Assembly (NCBI RefSeq): GCF_000966285.1
Contig: NZ_KQ031391.1
Span: forward strand, 3,755,208-3,819,207
From: Pseudofrankia sp. DC12
Lineage (GTDB): Bacteria; Actinomycetota; Actinomycetes; Frankiales; Frankiaceae
Direction: 5' to 3'
DNA: 64,000 nucleotides
Part shown: piece after piece, positions 50,716-59,571 of the stretch
Position numbering within the stretch: position 1 is the stretch's first letter
Layout of the letters: each line of letters starts with the position of its first letter
Translations under genes and position numbers: made by a program
Notes under the pieces: model-generated
Told to the model about the DNA's origin: nothing
What the model saw: only the letters and a program-made list of their open reading frames with translations
The model's database searches: none

Positions 50716-52155
50716 ATGAGCGTGGACGGGAAGAAGGCGGCTTCGGCCGCGGCGGACCTGCGGGCGCGGGGTGTGGACGCGGTCGCGCTGACCTTTGTCG
50801 ACAACAGCGGGATCACCCGGGTGAAGGGCGTACCGGTCGGCCGGCTGGAGCGGGCGGCAACCGTGGGCGTCGGGGCGTCGCCGTCGTTCGACGCGTTCCT
50901 GCTGACCGACGAGCTCGCCACCGGCCGTTACGCCGGTGGCCCGGTCGGCGACCTCCGGCTGCGCCCAGACCTCGACCGGGTCGTCCCGCTGGCCGCGCAG
51001 CCCGGCTGGGCGTGGGCGCCGGTCGACCGGTTCGACCAGCTCGGGCGGCCCCACCCGCAGGACGCCCGCGCGATCCTGCGCCGCGAGGCCGAGGCGTTCG
51101 CTGACCGTGGCCTGCCCGCGCTGGCCGGGATCGAGGTCGAATGGACGATCTACCTGGCCGGCGCGGCCCGGACCGGCGGCGTTCCGGAACCGGTGGCGAC
51201 GGGGCCGGCGTACGGCATGGAGCGGGTGATCGAGCAGTCGGGCTACCTGCGTGACCTGGTCCGGGCGCTGACCGAGCAGGGGGTGGCCGTCGAGCAGATC
51301 CATCCGGAGTACGCGCCCGGCCAGTTCGAGGTGTCGACCGCCCCCGAGGACCCGCTGGCGGCGGCCGACACCAGCGTGCTGGTCCGCCAGACGGTCCGCG
51401 CCGTCGGCGCCCGGCATGGGCTGCGCACCTCGTTCTCGCCGGCGGTCGTCGCTGCCGGCGTCGGCAACGGCGGTCACGCGCACGTCAGCCTGCGCCGCGC
51501 CGAGCGGGCGGATCGGCGTCCCGCCGGCGCGGCGCTCGCCGACGGCACGGGCCCGGCCGGGCTGAGCGAGCTGGGGGAGCATCTCGTCGCCGGCATCCTG
51601 GCCCACCTGCCGGGGCTGCTCGCCGTCGGCGCGCCCAGCGTCGCGTCCTACCTGCGGCTGAAGCCATCCCGCTGGGCCGGCGCGTTCGCCTGCTGGGGTG
51701 TGGAGAACCGGGAGGCGGCGCTGCGGCTGGTGACCGGGCTGGCGGCCGGCGAGCAAACGCCGGGCGCCGGGCTGAAGCCCAGCGCCGAGCAGTGGTCCCA
51801 GGCGTCACCCCACCTTGAGATCAAGTGCTTCGACCTGACGGCGAACCCGTACCTGGCGCTCGCGGGCGTGCTGGCCTGCGGCCGGTCGGGGATCGAGGAA
51901 GGCGCGCGGCTGCCCGAGCCGGTCGACGTCGACCCGGCGACGCTGCCGGCGGCCGAGCGGGACCGGCGTGGCATCAAGGCGCTGCCCGGCCGGCTCGCGG
52001 ACTCGGTCGCCGCGTTCGAGGCCGACCCCGTCCTGCGGTCCGTCTTCGGCGCCGAGCTGCACGACACGATCGCCACCGTCCGGCGGGCCGAGATCGAGGT
52101 CTTCGCCGCTGCTTCCGCCGACGAGATCGTCGAGCGGTCCCTCTGGCGGCACTGA
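50716..52155 (+). CDS. glutamine synthetase family protein (type III/FluG- or PuuA-like)
   Basis: 479 aa from ATG 50716 (MSVDGKKAASAAADLRARGV). Beta-grasp N-terminus with TFVDNSGITRVKGVPVGRLE, then the catalytic barrel: Glu residues in AGIEVEWTIYL, EQIHPEYAPGQFEVSTAPED, the His in GNGGHAHVSL, and LRLKPSRWAGAFACWGVENR with the conserved Arg. FDLTANPYLALAGVLACG ends the barrel. It ligates an amine to glutamate gamma-carboxyl; the substrate amine is unknown. GS proteins of this type often pair with an amidohydrolase, found here at 54.2 kb. Confidence 0.9.
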   Translation: MSVDGKKAASAAADLRARGVDAVALTFVDNSGITRVKGVPVGRLERAATVGVGASPSFDAFLLTDELATGRYAGGPVGDLRLRPDLDRVVPLAAQPGWAWAPVDRFDQLGRPHPQDARAILRREAEAFADRGLPALAGIEVEWTIYLAGAARTGGVPEPVATGPAYGMERVIEQSGYLRDLVRALTEQGVAVEQIHPEYAPGQFEVSTAPEDPLAAADTSVLVRQTVRAVGARHGLRTSFSPAVVAAGVGNGGHAHVSLRRAERADRRPAGAALADGTGPAGLSELGEHLVAGILAHLPGLLAVGAPSVASYLRLKPSRWAGAFACWGVENREAALRLVTGLAAGEQTPGAGLKPSAEQWSQASPHLEIKCFDLTANPYLALAGVLACGRSGIEEGARLPEPVDVDPATLPAAERDRRGIKALPGRLADSVAAFEADPVLRSVFGAELHDTIATVRRAEIEVFAAASADEIVERSLWRH

Positions 52156-52259
52156 GCGGTCTGGCGGGTAACTCGAACCGGCGGAGCCGAGCCTCGGCCG
52201 TCCCGGCCGGGCTCCCGGCGGCGGCCGTCATACACAAGGGCGGCGGGTGCGTCGGCGGG

Positions 52260-52679
52260 CTAGCCGAACGTCGGAAGGTTCACCTTGGGAAGGTGGATGC
52301 CGTCGTCGCCGCCCGCGGAGCTGTCGGTGGAGGGCGTCGGGGTGGGGCTGAGCCTCGGTGCCGTTCCGGCGGTCGGGTGGGGCGTGGATCGGGCCGACGT
52401 GGCGGGGGCACGGGTCGTCGTCGCCGTGCCACTGGACGCGGCGTCGACCGCGGACGGGAGGCCGGCCGCGGTCAGCCCTTCGGTGCCGCTCGTCGCGACC
52501 GCCGACGTGGGGAGCTCCGCCGTGGCCGCCGGCTGCCCGACCTGGGCGTCCGCCGGCTTCGAGCCGCCCGAGTGCAGCCCGCCGAACATCAGCCCGACCG
52601 CGAGGGCCACCACGCCGAACCCGGCCACGATGACCGGGAACGTCGTGACATGCCACGACCGGCGACGATGGACGCCCAC
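52260..52679 (-). CDS. single-TM protein with Ser/Thr/Pro-rich tail
   Basis: 139 aa from GTG 52679. Basic N-terminus MGVHRRRSWHVTTFP, one TM (VIVAGFGVVALAVGLMFGGL), then a 90-residue Ser/Thr/Ala/Pro region and the short end GIHLPKVNLPTFG. Possibly an extracytoplasmic, glycosylated spacer protein. No family recognised. Tail to tail with the GS gene. Confidence 0.6.
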   Translation of the reverse strand: MGVHRRRSWHVTTFPVIVAGFGVVALAVGLMFGGLHSGGSKPADAQVGQPAATAELPTSAVATSGTEGLTAAGLPSAVDAASSGTATTTRAPATSARSTPHPTAGTAPRLSPTPTPSTDSSAGGDDGIHLPKVNLPTFG

Positions 52680-52846
52680 GGGGGAACACTATGGGGCATA
52701 CCGCCCGGCGCGTGCGCAACGGGTTCCCGATTTGTCCGCTTGGCCGGCGGCCGTGGCGGATGCCCGATCTGAAGCCGCACCGGCGGACGCCGTCGTGCCG
52801 GCGGGCCCGGCGGCACGCCTGACCACGACGTCTGGCCGGAAGGGCC

Positions 52847-53770
52847 TCAGGCCTGGGCAGCCGCGCCGCGGGCCTCGCGAGCCGCCCTCTTCTCGGCCTG
52901 ACGGGTGGCGAACGCGTCGACGGTCTCCAGGAACGAGGCCACCTCGTCCCTCGCCTGCGACGCGGCGGCGTCCAGGCCTTCAAGCTGGAAGAACCTCAGC
53001 TGCCGCAGGACCGGGGTCAGTACCTCGTCGTGGTGGATGCGCAGGTCGTAGATGCCGGCCTCGGCGATGCGCCGGGCCTTCTCGGCGAAGTCGAGGATCC
53101 CGGTCCCGGGCATCTCGAAACCGAGGACCTCGTCGCGGATCACCTGGACGGCCCCGTTCGGGTCGAACTCCAGCGCGGCGGCGGTCAGGTTCCGGTAGAA
53201 GATCATGTGCAGGTTCTCGTCCGCGGCGATGCGCGCCATCAGCTTCTCGGCCAGCGGGTCCTCGGCGTACCGGCCCGTGTTGCGGTGCGCGATCCGGGTG
53301 GCCAGCTCCTGGAACGTGACATACGCGAGGATGTGCAGCGGGGTCTTGCCACCGCTGTGGTAGCCGACCTGCATCTGGTGCATCCGGCCGCGCTCCAGGG
53401 TAACCGGGTCGACACCCCGGGTGACCAGCAGGAAGTCGCGCATCGCGATCGCGTGCCGGCCCTCCTCGGCCGTCCACCGGCCCACCCAGGTGCCCCAGGC
53501 GCTGTCGAGGCCGAAGCCGCCGGCGATCTCCCGGTGGTAGCTCGGCAGGTTGTCCTCGGTGAGCAGGTTGACCTCGAACGCCAGCTGCGCGACGTCCGAC
53601 AGCGTGGACTGCCCCGGCTCCCACGGCTGGGAGTCGAAGTCGCGGCCCTGGCTCCAGGGGACGTACTCGTGCGGCATCCACTCGGCGGCGAGGCCCAGGT
53701 GCCGGTCGAGGTTCGCCGCGGCGACGGGCTCGAGCTCGCGCAGCAGGTCGGAATCCGAGTACGAGGTCAT
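52847..53770 (-). CDS. acyl-ACP desaturase (di-iron)
   Basis: 307 aa from ATG 53770 (MTSYSDSDLLRELEPVAAAN); in-frame upstream sequence has no coding character. Di-iron ligands: Glu 72 region (FEVNLLTEDNLPSY), EEGRH (102-106), QELATRIAH (Glu 155) and DENLH (184-188). The family inserts a double bond into fatty acyl-ACP (plant delta-9 type; DesA1/A2 in mycobacteria). A palindrome and a group of DnaA-box-like sites lie in its upstream region. Confidence 0.95.
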   Translation of the reverse strand: MTSYSDSDLLRELEPVAAANLDRHLGLAAEWMPHEYVPWSQGRDFDSQPWEPGQSTLSDVAQLAFEVNLLTEDNLPSYHREIAGGFGLDSAWGTWVGRWTAEEGRHAIAMRDFLLVTRGVDPVTLERGRMHQMQVGYHSGGKTPLHILAYVTFQELATRIAHRNTGRYAEDPLAEKLMARIAADENLHMIFYRNLTAAALEFDPNGAVQVIRDEVLGFEMPGTGILDFAEKARRIAEAGIYDLRIHHDEVLTPVLRQLRFFQLEGLDAAASQARDEVASFLETVDAFATRQAEKRAAREARGAAAQA

Positions 53771-53836
53771 GGATTGACCTTCGCAGCTGAACCTGGGCCG
53801 GACCATGTCCCGGCGGAGTGGACTTTCCGTGGGCGA

Positions 53837-53855
53837 ACTGTTCCGGGGGAACAGT
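53837..53855. promoter_or_regulatory. operator-like palindrome upstream of the desaturase gene
   Basis: ACTGTTCC (53837-53844), 3-bp spacer, GGAACAGT (53848-53855), 67 bp upstream of the desaturase start. Size and symmetry suit a TetR/FasR-like regulator of lipid genes. No protein is assigned. Confidence 0.5.
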
Positions 53856-53979
53856 CGTAGCCGGGCTCGGTCGCGCCTACCGGTGCTTTGGGTGGATGTA
53901 TCCGGGCTTGGCGTCGACGCCCGGTCCTGAAGCCGAGCCTGGGTACGGCCCTGATGACTCCACATCGGCCGCCCCGCCT

Positions 53980-54125
53980 GTGGATAACTTGTGGATAACC
54001 TGGGGTGGGCTGTGTATAGCCGGGCCGATGGACAGGTTGACTGCTAGTCATCGGGACTATCCGCCGGCTGTGCAGCGGTTTCAGGCCGCATCGGTGACAT
54101 CGAGCCTGTGGATACCTGTGGATAA
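53980..54125 (-). promoter_or_regulatory. cluster of DnaA-box-like sequences
   Basis: TTATCCACA (written TGTGGATAA on the plus strand) occurs perfectly at 53980-53988, 53991-53999 and 54117-54125, with a one-mismatch copy TGTGGATAC at 54107-54115. All have the same orientation and form two close pairs. The region lies between divergent genes. No dnaA or dnaN gene is in the window. Confidence 0.75.
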
Positions 54126-54202
54126 CCGATTGCCCCGCGAAGGCCCCGGGCCAGACTTCGGGAGCCGTTTACCGCCCGTCCACCCGCAGCGCGCGGCCCC
54201 GG

Positions 54203-56050
54203 ATGGCCGGTTGGGCCGGCACCGGCGGCGCCCGACGCATGCTGACGAGGGATCCGGGGGAAGCACTCCGGGTGCGGCTGCCCAGGATCGAGACGCTTCC
54301 GCTCGTCGACCACCACTGCCACGGGCTGGTGCGGCGCGAGCTAGACCGGGCCGACTTCGAGCGGGCCATGACGGAGGCGGACCATCCCGCGCCGGCGGGC
54401 ACGTCCTTCTTCGACAGCCAGCTCGGGCTCGCGCTGCGGCGCTGGTGCGCGCCGGTGCTGGACCTGGCCCCGCACGCCGAGCCGGATGACTACCTGGGCC
54501 GCCGGGCCGAGCTGGGCCCGGACGAGGTGGCCACCCGGATGCTGCGCGCCGCGGGCATCGAGGAGCTCTGCGTCGACACCGGCTTCGCCCCCGAGCGGCT
54601 GACCGGCGCCGCTGACCTGGCCGGGGTCGCCCGTGCCCGCGCCCATGACGTCGTCCGGCTCGAGCCGCTGGCCGAGCAGGTGGCGCTCGACATCGTCACC
54701 GGCCAGGTGGGCGTCGCCCACTTCCCCGACCTCGTCCGTTCCCGGCTCGCCGCCCGCACCGGCCGCGAGGAGCCGCCCTCCGGCGCCGCCGAACGGCCGG
54801 CCGGCGCGGCCCGGAAGACCACCAGGACCGGCAGCCCGGCCGGCGTCGGCGTCGTCGGCGTCAAGTCGGTGGCCGCCTACCGAGTCGGGCTCGACCTGCC
54901 GTCGGAGCGGCCCACCGACCGCGCGGTGATCGCCTCGGTGCGCGGCTGGGTCAGCCAGCTGCGCGCGGGCGCGCCGATCCGGCTGGCCGACCCGGTGCTG
55001 CACAGCTTCCTGATCTGGGCCGGCGCGGACCTCGGCCTGCCGGTGCAGATCCACACTGGCTTCGGCGACACCGACCTGCACCTGGCCCGGGCCAACCCGC
55101 TGCTGCTGACCGACCTGCTGCGCGAGCTGGTCCCCACCGGCGCACCGGTGCTGCTGCTGCACTGCTACCCGTACCACCGGGAGGCGGGCTACCTGGCGCA
55201 GGTGTTCCCGCACGTCTACGTGGACGTCGGCCTGGCCACCCACAACCTCGGCCGGGGGAGCGCCACGGTGCTGGCCGAGACGCTGGAGCTGGCGCCGTTC
55301 GGCAAGATGTTGTTCTCCACCGACGCCTTCGCGCTCGCCGAGCTGTATCTGCTGGGGGCGAAGCTGTTCCGCCGGGGCCTCGGCTCCTTCCTCGCCGCGG
55401 GTGTCGAGGCCGACGACTGGACGGCGCGGGACGCGGACCGGGTCGCCACGATGATCGGGGCCGGTAACGCCCGTCGCGTCTACGGCCTCGCCGAGCCCGC
55501 GCCCGACGCCGAGCCGGCCCCGCCCGTCCCGCCCGCGGCCAGGCCGCGACCCGCCAGGCCGCGGCCCGCCGCCTCGAAGGCCACGACGTCGAAGGTGGCT
55601 ACGGCCAAGGCGACCAGCGGCGCGAAGGCGGCCACGTCGAAGGCCGCGAAGCCGGCGAAGGCCGCGAATCCGGCGAAGGCCGCGAAGCCGGCGAAGGCCG
55701 CAGCGCAGTCGACGGCGCCGGCCGGGGAAGCCGCTGCGGCGGACGCCAAGCCTGCCGCAGCGGGGCGGGCCGCGGCCAGGAAGGCCGACGCGTCGGATAC
55801 GACGGTCGAGAGCGGCCCGGGGCCCAAGGCCGGCGGGAAGGCGGAGAGCGAGCAGCCACCGGCCACCGGCCCGCGGCCGAAGGGCCCATCGTCGGTCGGC
55901 GGGGGCGCGGGCCGGTCCCGCAGGCGGGTGCCGGGCCCGATCTCGTTGATCAAGGAGCCGCGTGGCAAGGAGCACCACCGTTCACCCAAGCCGCCCAGGT
56001 CCAGGACGCACGGGACCGCTTCGCACCCCAAGACCGGCGACACCGGCTGA
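54203..56050 (+). CDS. amidohydrolase-2 family enzyme with lysine/alanine-rich histone-like tail
   Basis: 615 aa (or 603 from ATG 54239). TIM-barrel metal site: VDHHCHGLVRREL, central GVVGVKSVAAYRVGLDL (Lys), QIHTGFGDTDLHLARAN, LLHCYPYHREAGYLAQVFPH and the C-terminal FSTDAFALAELYL (Asp). This set matches the amidohydrolase half of FluG-like proteins. After residue 430, about 185 residues are low complexity: KAAKPAKAANPAKAAKPAKA (histone H1/HU-like) then Gly/Pro/Arg. The tail is unusual and its role unknown. A GS-like gene lies 2 kb upstream on the same strand. Confidence 0.88.
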   Translation: MAGWAGTGGARRMLTRDPGEALRVRLPRIETLPLVDHHCHGLVRRELDRADFERAMTEADHPAPAGTSFFDSQLGLALRRWCAPVLDLAPHAEPDDYLGRRAELGPDEVATRMLRAAGIEELCVDTGFAPERLTGAADLAGVARARAHDVVRLEPLAEQVALDIVTGQVGVAHFPDLVRSRLAARTGREEPPSGAAERPAGAARKTTRTGSPAGVGVVGVKSVAAYRVGLDLPSERPTDRAVIASVRGWVSQLRAGAPIRLADPVLHSFLIWAGADLGLPVQIHTGFGDTDLHLARANPLLLTDLLRELVPTGAPVLLLHCYPYHREAGYLAQVFPHVYVDVGLATHNLGRGSATVLAETLELAPFGKMLFSTDAFALAELYLLGAKLFRRGLGSFLAAGVEADDWTARDADRVATMIGAGNARRVYGLAEPAPDAEPAPPVPPAARPRPARPRPAASKATTSKVATAKATSGAKAATSKAAKPAKAANPAKAAKPAKAAAQSTAPAGEAAAADAKPAAAGRAAARKADASDTTVESGPGPKAGGKAESEQPPATGPRPKGPSSVGGGAGRSRRRVPGPISLIKEPRGKEHHRSPKPPRSRTHGTASHPKTGDTG

Positions 56051-56085
56051 GCTCGCGGACGGCCGGCGCGCGCGTCCCCGATCAG

Positions 56086-56814
56086 CTACCCGTGCTGTGC
56101 GTCCCCCAGGGCCGGGACCGGCGGGGCAGCCTCCGCCGCGTCCGGGTCGCCGGTCGCGGCGATCGGTTCGTCGGGACCCACGCCGACGGGGGTCTTGCCC
56201 AGGCCGGTGACCACGGCTTCCAGAACGGCGCGCAACTCGTCGAGGTCCGGGCCGGGTATCCCGGCGGCCCGGCCGGTGAGCAGGCCGATGGGCGCCAGGT
56301 AGAGGAACCAGGCGACGGCGTCCGGGGCCAGGTCGGCGCGCAGCTCGCCGTCCTCGCGCGCCTGCGCGACGGCGCCGCGGAGCACCTCGAGCCGGTCGCG
56401 CAGCACCTCGCCGAGTGCCTTGCGCAGCGTGGGCTCGCGGCGGGCCGCGACCATCGCCTCGAGCAGCAGCGCCTGCTCACGCGACAGCCGCCGCCCGCCG
56501 GCCGCTGTGGTGGTCACGGTCGCGAGCAGGGCGGGCCCGACCTCGCCGTGGCCGACGTGCGCGACCGCCTCCACCGCGTGGTCGACCGCCCGGCCGGCCG
56601 CGTCGGCGAGCAGCGAGGCCATATCGGGGTAATGCGCGTAGATCGCGCCGGTCGTCACGCCGGCTCGTTGGGCGATGTCCCGGACTCGGACGCGGTCGTA
56701 GCCGCGCTCGGCGAACAGGTCGACGGCGGCGGCGAGGAGGCGGTCACGGGTTGCCTCCGGCTGGCGACGACGACCCCCGGGGTTCTGTCCACTCGCGGGG
56801 GTACGCAGGGCCAT
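56086..56814 (-). CDS. TetR-family transcriptional regulator
   Basis: 242 aa from ATG 56814 (MALRTPASGQNPGGRRRQPE). HTH: ATRDRLLAAAVDLFAERGYD, RVRVRDIAQRAGVTTGAIYA, HYPDMASLLADAAG. The C-terminal ligand domain is Ala/Leu-rich and ends in an acidic Pro-rich tail. A 14-bp palindrome lies 10 bp upstream of the start, arguing for autoregulation. No target can be named. Confidence 0.92.
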   Translation of the reverse strand: MALRTPASGQNPGGRRRQPEATRDRLLAAAVDLFAERGYDRVRVRDIAQRAGVTTGAIYAHYPDMASLLADAAGRAVDHAVEAVAHVGHGEVGPALLATVTTTAAGGRRLSREQALLLEAMVAARREPTLRKALGEVLRDRLEVLRGAVAQAREDGELRADLAPDAVAWFLYLAPIGLLTGRAAGIPGPDLDELRAVLEAVVTGLGKTPVGVGPDEPIAATGDPDAAEAAPPVPALGDAQHG

Positions 56815-56823
56815 CCCACCAGT

Positions 56824-56837
56824 CTGCCTGTAGGCAG
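56824..56837. promoter_or_regulatory. TetR operator palindrome
   Basis: CTGCCT-GT-AGGCAG (56824-56837), 10 bp upstream of the TetR ATG. Confidence 0.6.
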
Positions 56838-56941
56838 GCCGGTTTTGGCCAGGCCTGACGGTAGCTTGACAGTGTGGCCCGTCGGCTCGACCGCACCTAG
56901 GGTGCTCGCCGTGGATCTTTGGCAAGATCGGCGAGAAGCAC

Positions 56942-57622
56942 CTAGCCGGCGGCGCCGGGCGGGCAGTCGAGGGCCAGATCGGCCCGGACCTGGGCCGGCG
57001 CGACCGAGCAGCCGACCTCGTAGCTGCCGAGCTGGACGAGCTGCCAGCCGGACGCGGTGCGGTGCAGCACGCCCTGGGCCTGGTCGATCGTGTCGGTCAC
57101 CGGGATCAGCCGCGCCCACGCCCAGGTCGGGTCGCCGCGGGAGAGCTTCGCCCCGACGACCTGGTAGGCATTCGCCGGAACCTGGCCGGTCAGGTCGCTG
57201 TGCCGGATGGCGGCGGCGATCGCCGCGGCGTCGTTCGGCGACGCGGCGACCGCGCCGGTCGCGGCCGTGCCCGCCGGGGTGCCGCCGGTCATCCCGACGG
57301 CCGACGCGGTGACGCCGCCGTCCACGCCGGTGCTCGCCGACGGGTGGTTGGCGGGCGCTGTGCTCGCCACGCGCTGGGTGGGGACCGTCGAGCCGGACCC
57401 GTCACTCGCGAACGCGACTCCGCCGACCGTCACCACGCTGGCGACCGCGACGGATGCCGCGGGCAGCGCGATCCGCCGCGTGACGACCCGCCGGGACAGC
57501 GCCAGGCGCGCGGTGGTCGTCGCGGACGTGGGGGCGTGCCGGCCGTGTGCGCGCGCTGATGCCCCGGTGCCGGCGGGAACAGCTCGCGGGACGGACCGGG
57601 GGGCGACGCGGTGACGGGCCAT
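56942..57622 (-). CDS. hypothetical secreted or membrane-anchored protein
   Basis: 226 aa from ATG 57622 with GGGGA 10 nt upstream. Basic N-terminus, one hydrophobic helix (IALPAASVAVASVVTVGGVAFA), an 80-residue Ala/Thr/Gly-rich linker, and a C-terminal domain (AIAAAIRHSDLTGQVPANAY; ARLIPVTDTIDQAQGVLHRT; LVQLGSYEVGCS) with two Cys that may pair. No family recognised. Confidence 0.65.
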   Translation of the reverse strand: MARHRVAPRSVPRAVPAGTGASARAHGRHAPTSATTTARLALSRRVVTRRIALPAASVAVASVVTVGGVAFASDGSGSTVPTQRVASTAPANHPSASTGVDGGVTASAVGMTGGTPAGTAATGAVAASPNDAAAIAAAIRHSDLTGQVPANAYQVVGAKLSRGDPTWAWARLIPVTDTIDQAQGVLHRTASGWQLVQLGSYEVGCSVAPAQVRADLALDCPPGAAG

Positions 57623-58019
57623 GGTTTGCACATCCCCAAGTGTGCTCGGCTCATTCCAGCAATTTCTGCGAGAAGCGAGTCAGGCTCCGGACAGGTCACG
57701 GTGGGTATTTGCCGCATGTCGGCATACGTAGCGTCGTGCACGGCGATTGCGCCGAGCAATAGTCCAGCGGTGTCCCACCGTGGCGTTCGAACGACTGGTG
57801 CGACGGGTCCGGAGTTCCTGGCCCGGATGTGCCATTGCGCCGGTCGTGGCCGGGCGATCGCCCAGGCACCGCATGGACGGGGATGGCAGCACCACCGAGA
57901 TCGCGCTGGTTAGCCGGCTTCTCCCGGTTGATGCGCCTGGTGCAATGCTGGGGGGGAGCCGAACGGGGGAGGGCATGGAACCGACGCAGGAGCGGGCCGC
58001 CGAGCCAGTCGTGGCCGTG
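57623..58019. other. intergenic, no gene seen
   Basis: 400 bp, somewhat less GC-rich (GCGAGAAGCGAGTCAGGCTC), upstream of the secreted-protein gene and next to the ABC pseudogene cluster. No conserved frame. Confidence 0.45.
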
Positions 58020-58515
58020 GTGGGCGCGCACCGGACGTTCAACGCCGAGAGCGGCGTCGTGGGTGACCACGACGATGGTCTGGCCGCGGGCGTGCAGCCG
58101 GGTGAACAGGTCGAGCACCTCGGCCGCGCCCGGCCGAGTCGAGCGCCCCGGTCGGTTCGTCGGTGAGCAGCAGTGTCGGGCCGCCGGCGAGCGCCCTGGC
58201 GATCGCGAGCCGCTGACGCTGGCCGCAGGACAGCGTCGACGGCAGCGCCTCGGCCCGCCCCAGCAGGCCCAGCACGTCGAGCAGCTCGCGTGCGCGGCCG
58301 ACCGCGTCGCGCCGGCCAAGTCCCGCGAGCCGGGCCGCCAGCACCACGTTGTCCGCCGCCGTCATGCTCTCCAACAGGTGGAACAACTAGGCTTGCCGCT
58401 GCCCGAAGGCCCGGTGACCGCGACGAACTCGCCCGGCCAGACCGTCAGCGACGCACCACGTAACGCTCGTATGGGCGCGGCCTCGTCGTCGCCGCCGGCG
58501 CGCAGCGCATCGTCA
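58020..58515 (-). pseudogene. ABC transporter ATPase pseudogene (MacB type)
   Basis: Leftward reading gives RALRGASLTVWPGEFVAVTG and PSGSGK (Walker A), after which 45 or so residues are missing and the frame shifts to LFHLLESMTAADNVVLAARL (just past the Q-loop). LPSTLSCGQRQRLAIARALA (signature with Gly to Cys change) and LLLTDEPTGALDSAG (Walker B) follow; a further shift is needed for LFTRLHARGQTIVVVTHDAA. The gene ends without the usual tail. Confidence 0.75.
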
Positions 58516-58566
58516 CCATGCGCGACGGTCAGCTAGAGCAGCCGGCTACGGAAGAGGAACCCGCGT
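58489..58566 (+). pseudogene. C-terminal scrap of another ABC ATPase
   Basis: Rightward frame AQRIVTMRDGQLEQPATEEE followed by PA and stop is a typical ABC ATPase tail (xxRxVxMRDGxL). It overlaps the start of a permease gene by GTGA, and antisense to it lies the 5' end of the leftward ATPase pseudogene, so two modules have been fused. Confidence 0.6.
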
Positions 58567-59561
58567 GAGCCTGCCGGACGGCGCGCCGCGCGTGCGGGAG
58601 GTAGGGCCGCGTCCGCGTGGCCTGCTCGTCGCCGCCGGCGCGTTGGCCGCCGCCGGGGTGGCGGCCGTCTGCGTGCTGCCCAGGGTGCTCGGCGCGGCCT
58701 ACCCGCCCTGGTCGGTGCCGGTCGTGACGACCGCCGTGCTGCTGCTCGCGGGGGTCGTGGCGGGCCAGGTCGGCGTGCTGCGCCGGCAGGCCGAGCAGGC
58801 GCTCCTGCTCGCCGCCGACGTCGCCGCGTTCGCGCTGGTCGGGGTCGGTGCGCTGATGGCCGCGGTTCAGCGAGGCCGAGGACCGGCTGCTCGCTGAGCT
58901 CGGCACCCGGCTCGGCACCGTCCTGCACAACCGCCAGCTCGACGCGAACCTGCGGGAGGCGCTGGTCGACCTGCGCCGGGTCAACGACGTGCCGGACCTG
59001 CAGATCACGATGACCTCCAACCCGGACCTGGCCTTCCGGGCGGCGGCGGTCGTCCCGGGGGTGCGCGGTGTCTGGGTGACGAGGGCGCTGGTGGCGCGGG
59101 TGGAGAACCGGCCGGACGTCCGGTATGTCGGGGCCCTTGAGGGCCATCCGGTCGGCTCGGATCCGGGTGCCTACACGCCGGTGCTGGTCGCCGGCCGGTT
59201 CTATGACCCGGCCGGGCGGGAGAGGCCGTCCTCGACGAACGCGCCGCGAGCCGCTACGGCGTCCACGGCGGTGCTGCGCGTCCTCGGCGCGACCCCGCCG
59301 CGGATCGGGGCCATCGCGGTGACTGCCGCCGTCGCCGCGCTGGTCGCGGTGCTGATCGGCGTCCCGGTGGGCCTCGGCGTCGGCCGGCTGATCTGGTGGG
59401 AGATCGCGGCCGCGGTCGGGGTCGGTACCGGCGTGGCCCTGCCGACGAGGCTGCTGCTCGGTCTGCCCGTGGCGGCGGTCGCCCTGCCCTTGTTCGTCGC
59501 GGGCGTCCCCACGGCGCGCCGGCGCTGGCGGCTCCCCAACCCGCGCAACCGGGTCGGCTGA
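58565..59561 (+). pseudogene. FtsX-type permease pseudogene
   Basis: GTG 58565 opens LLVAAGALAAAGVAAVCVLP and TM-like VPVVTTAVLLLAGVVAGQVG, breaks near 58860-58880, and continues in another frame with LGTRLGTVLHNRQLDANLRE, DVPDLQITMTSNPDLAFRAA. A deletion near 59240 joins VLVAGRFYDPAGRERPSSTN to RVLGATPPRIGAIAVTAAVA and the final TM helices (LLLGLPVAAVALPLFVAGVP). The FtsX core is incomplete. Confidence 0.7.
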
Positions 59562-59571
59562 CGCGCCGCGG

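Noticed and set aside
53980-54125. Chromosomal origin oriC
   Set aside because: Only four boxes, no dnaA, dnaN, gyrB or rpmH nearby and no AT-rich unwinding stretch.
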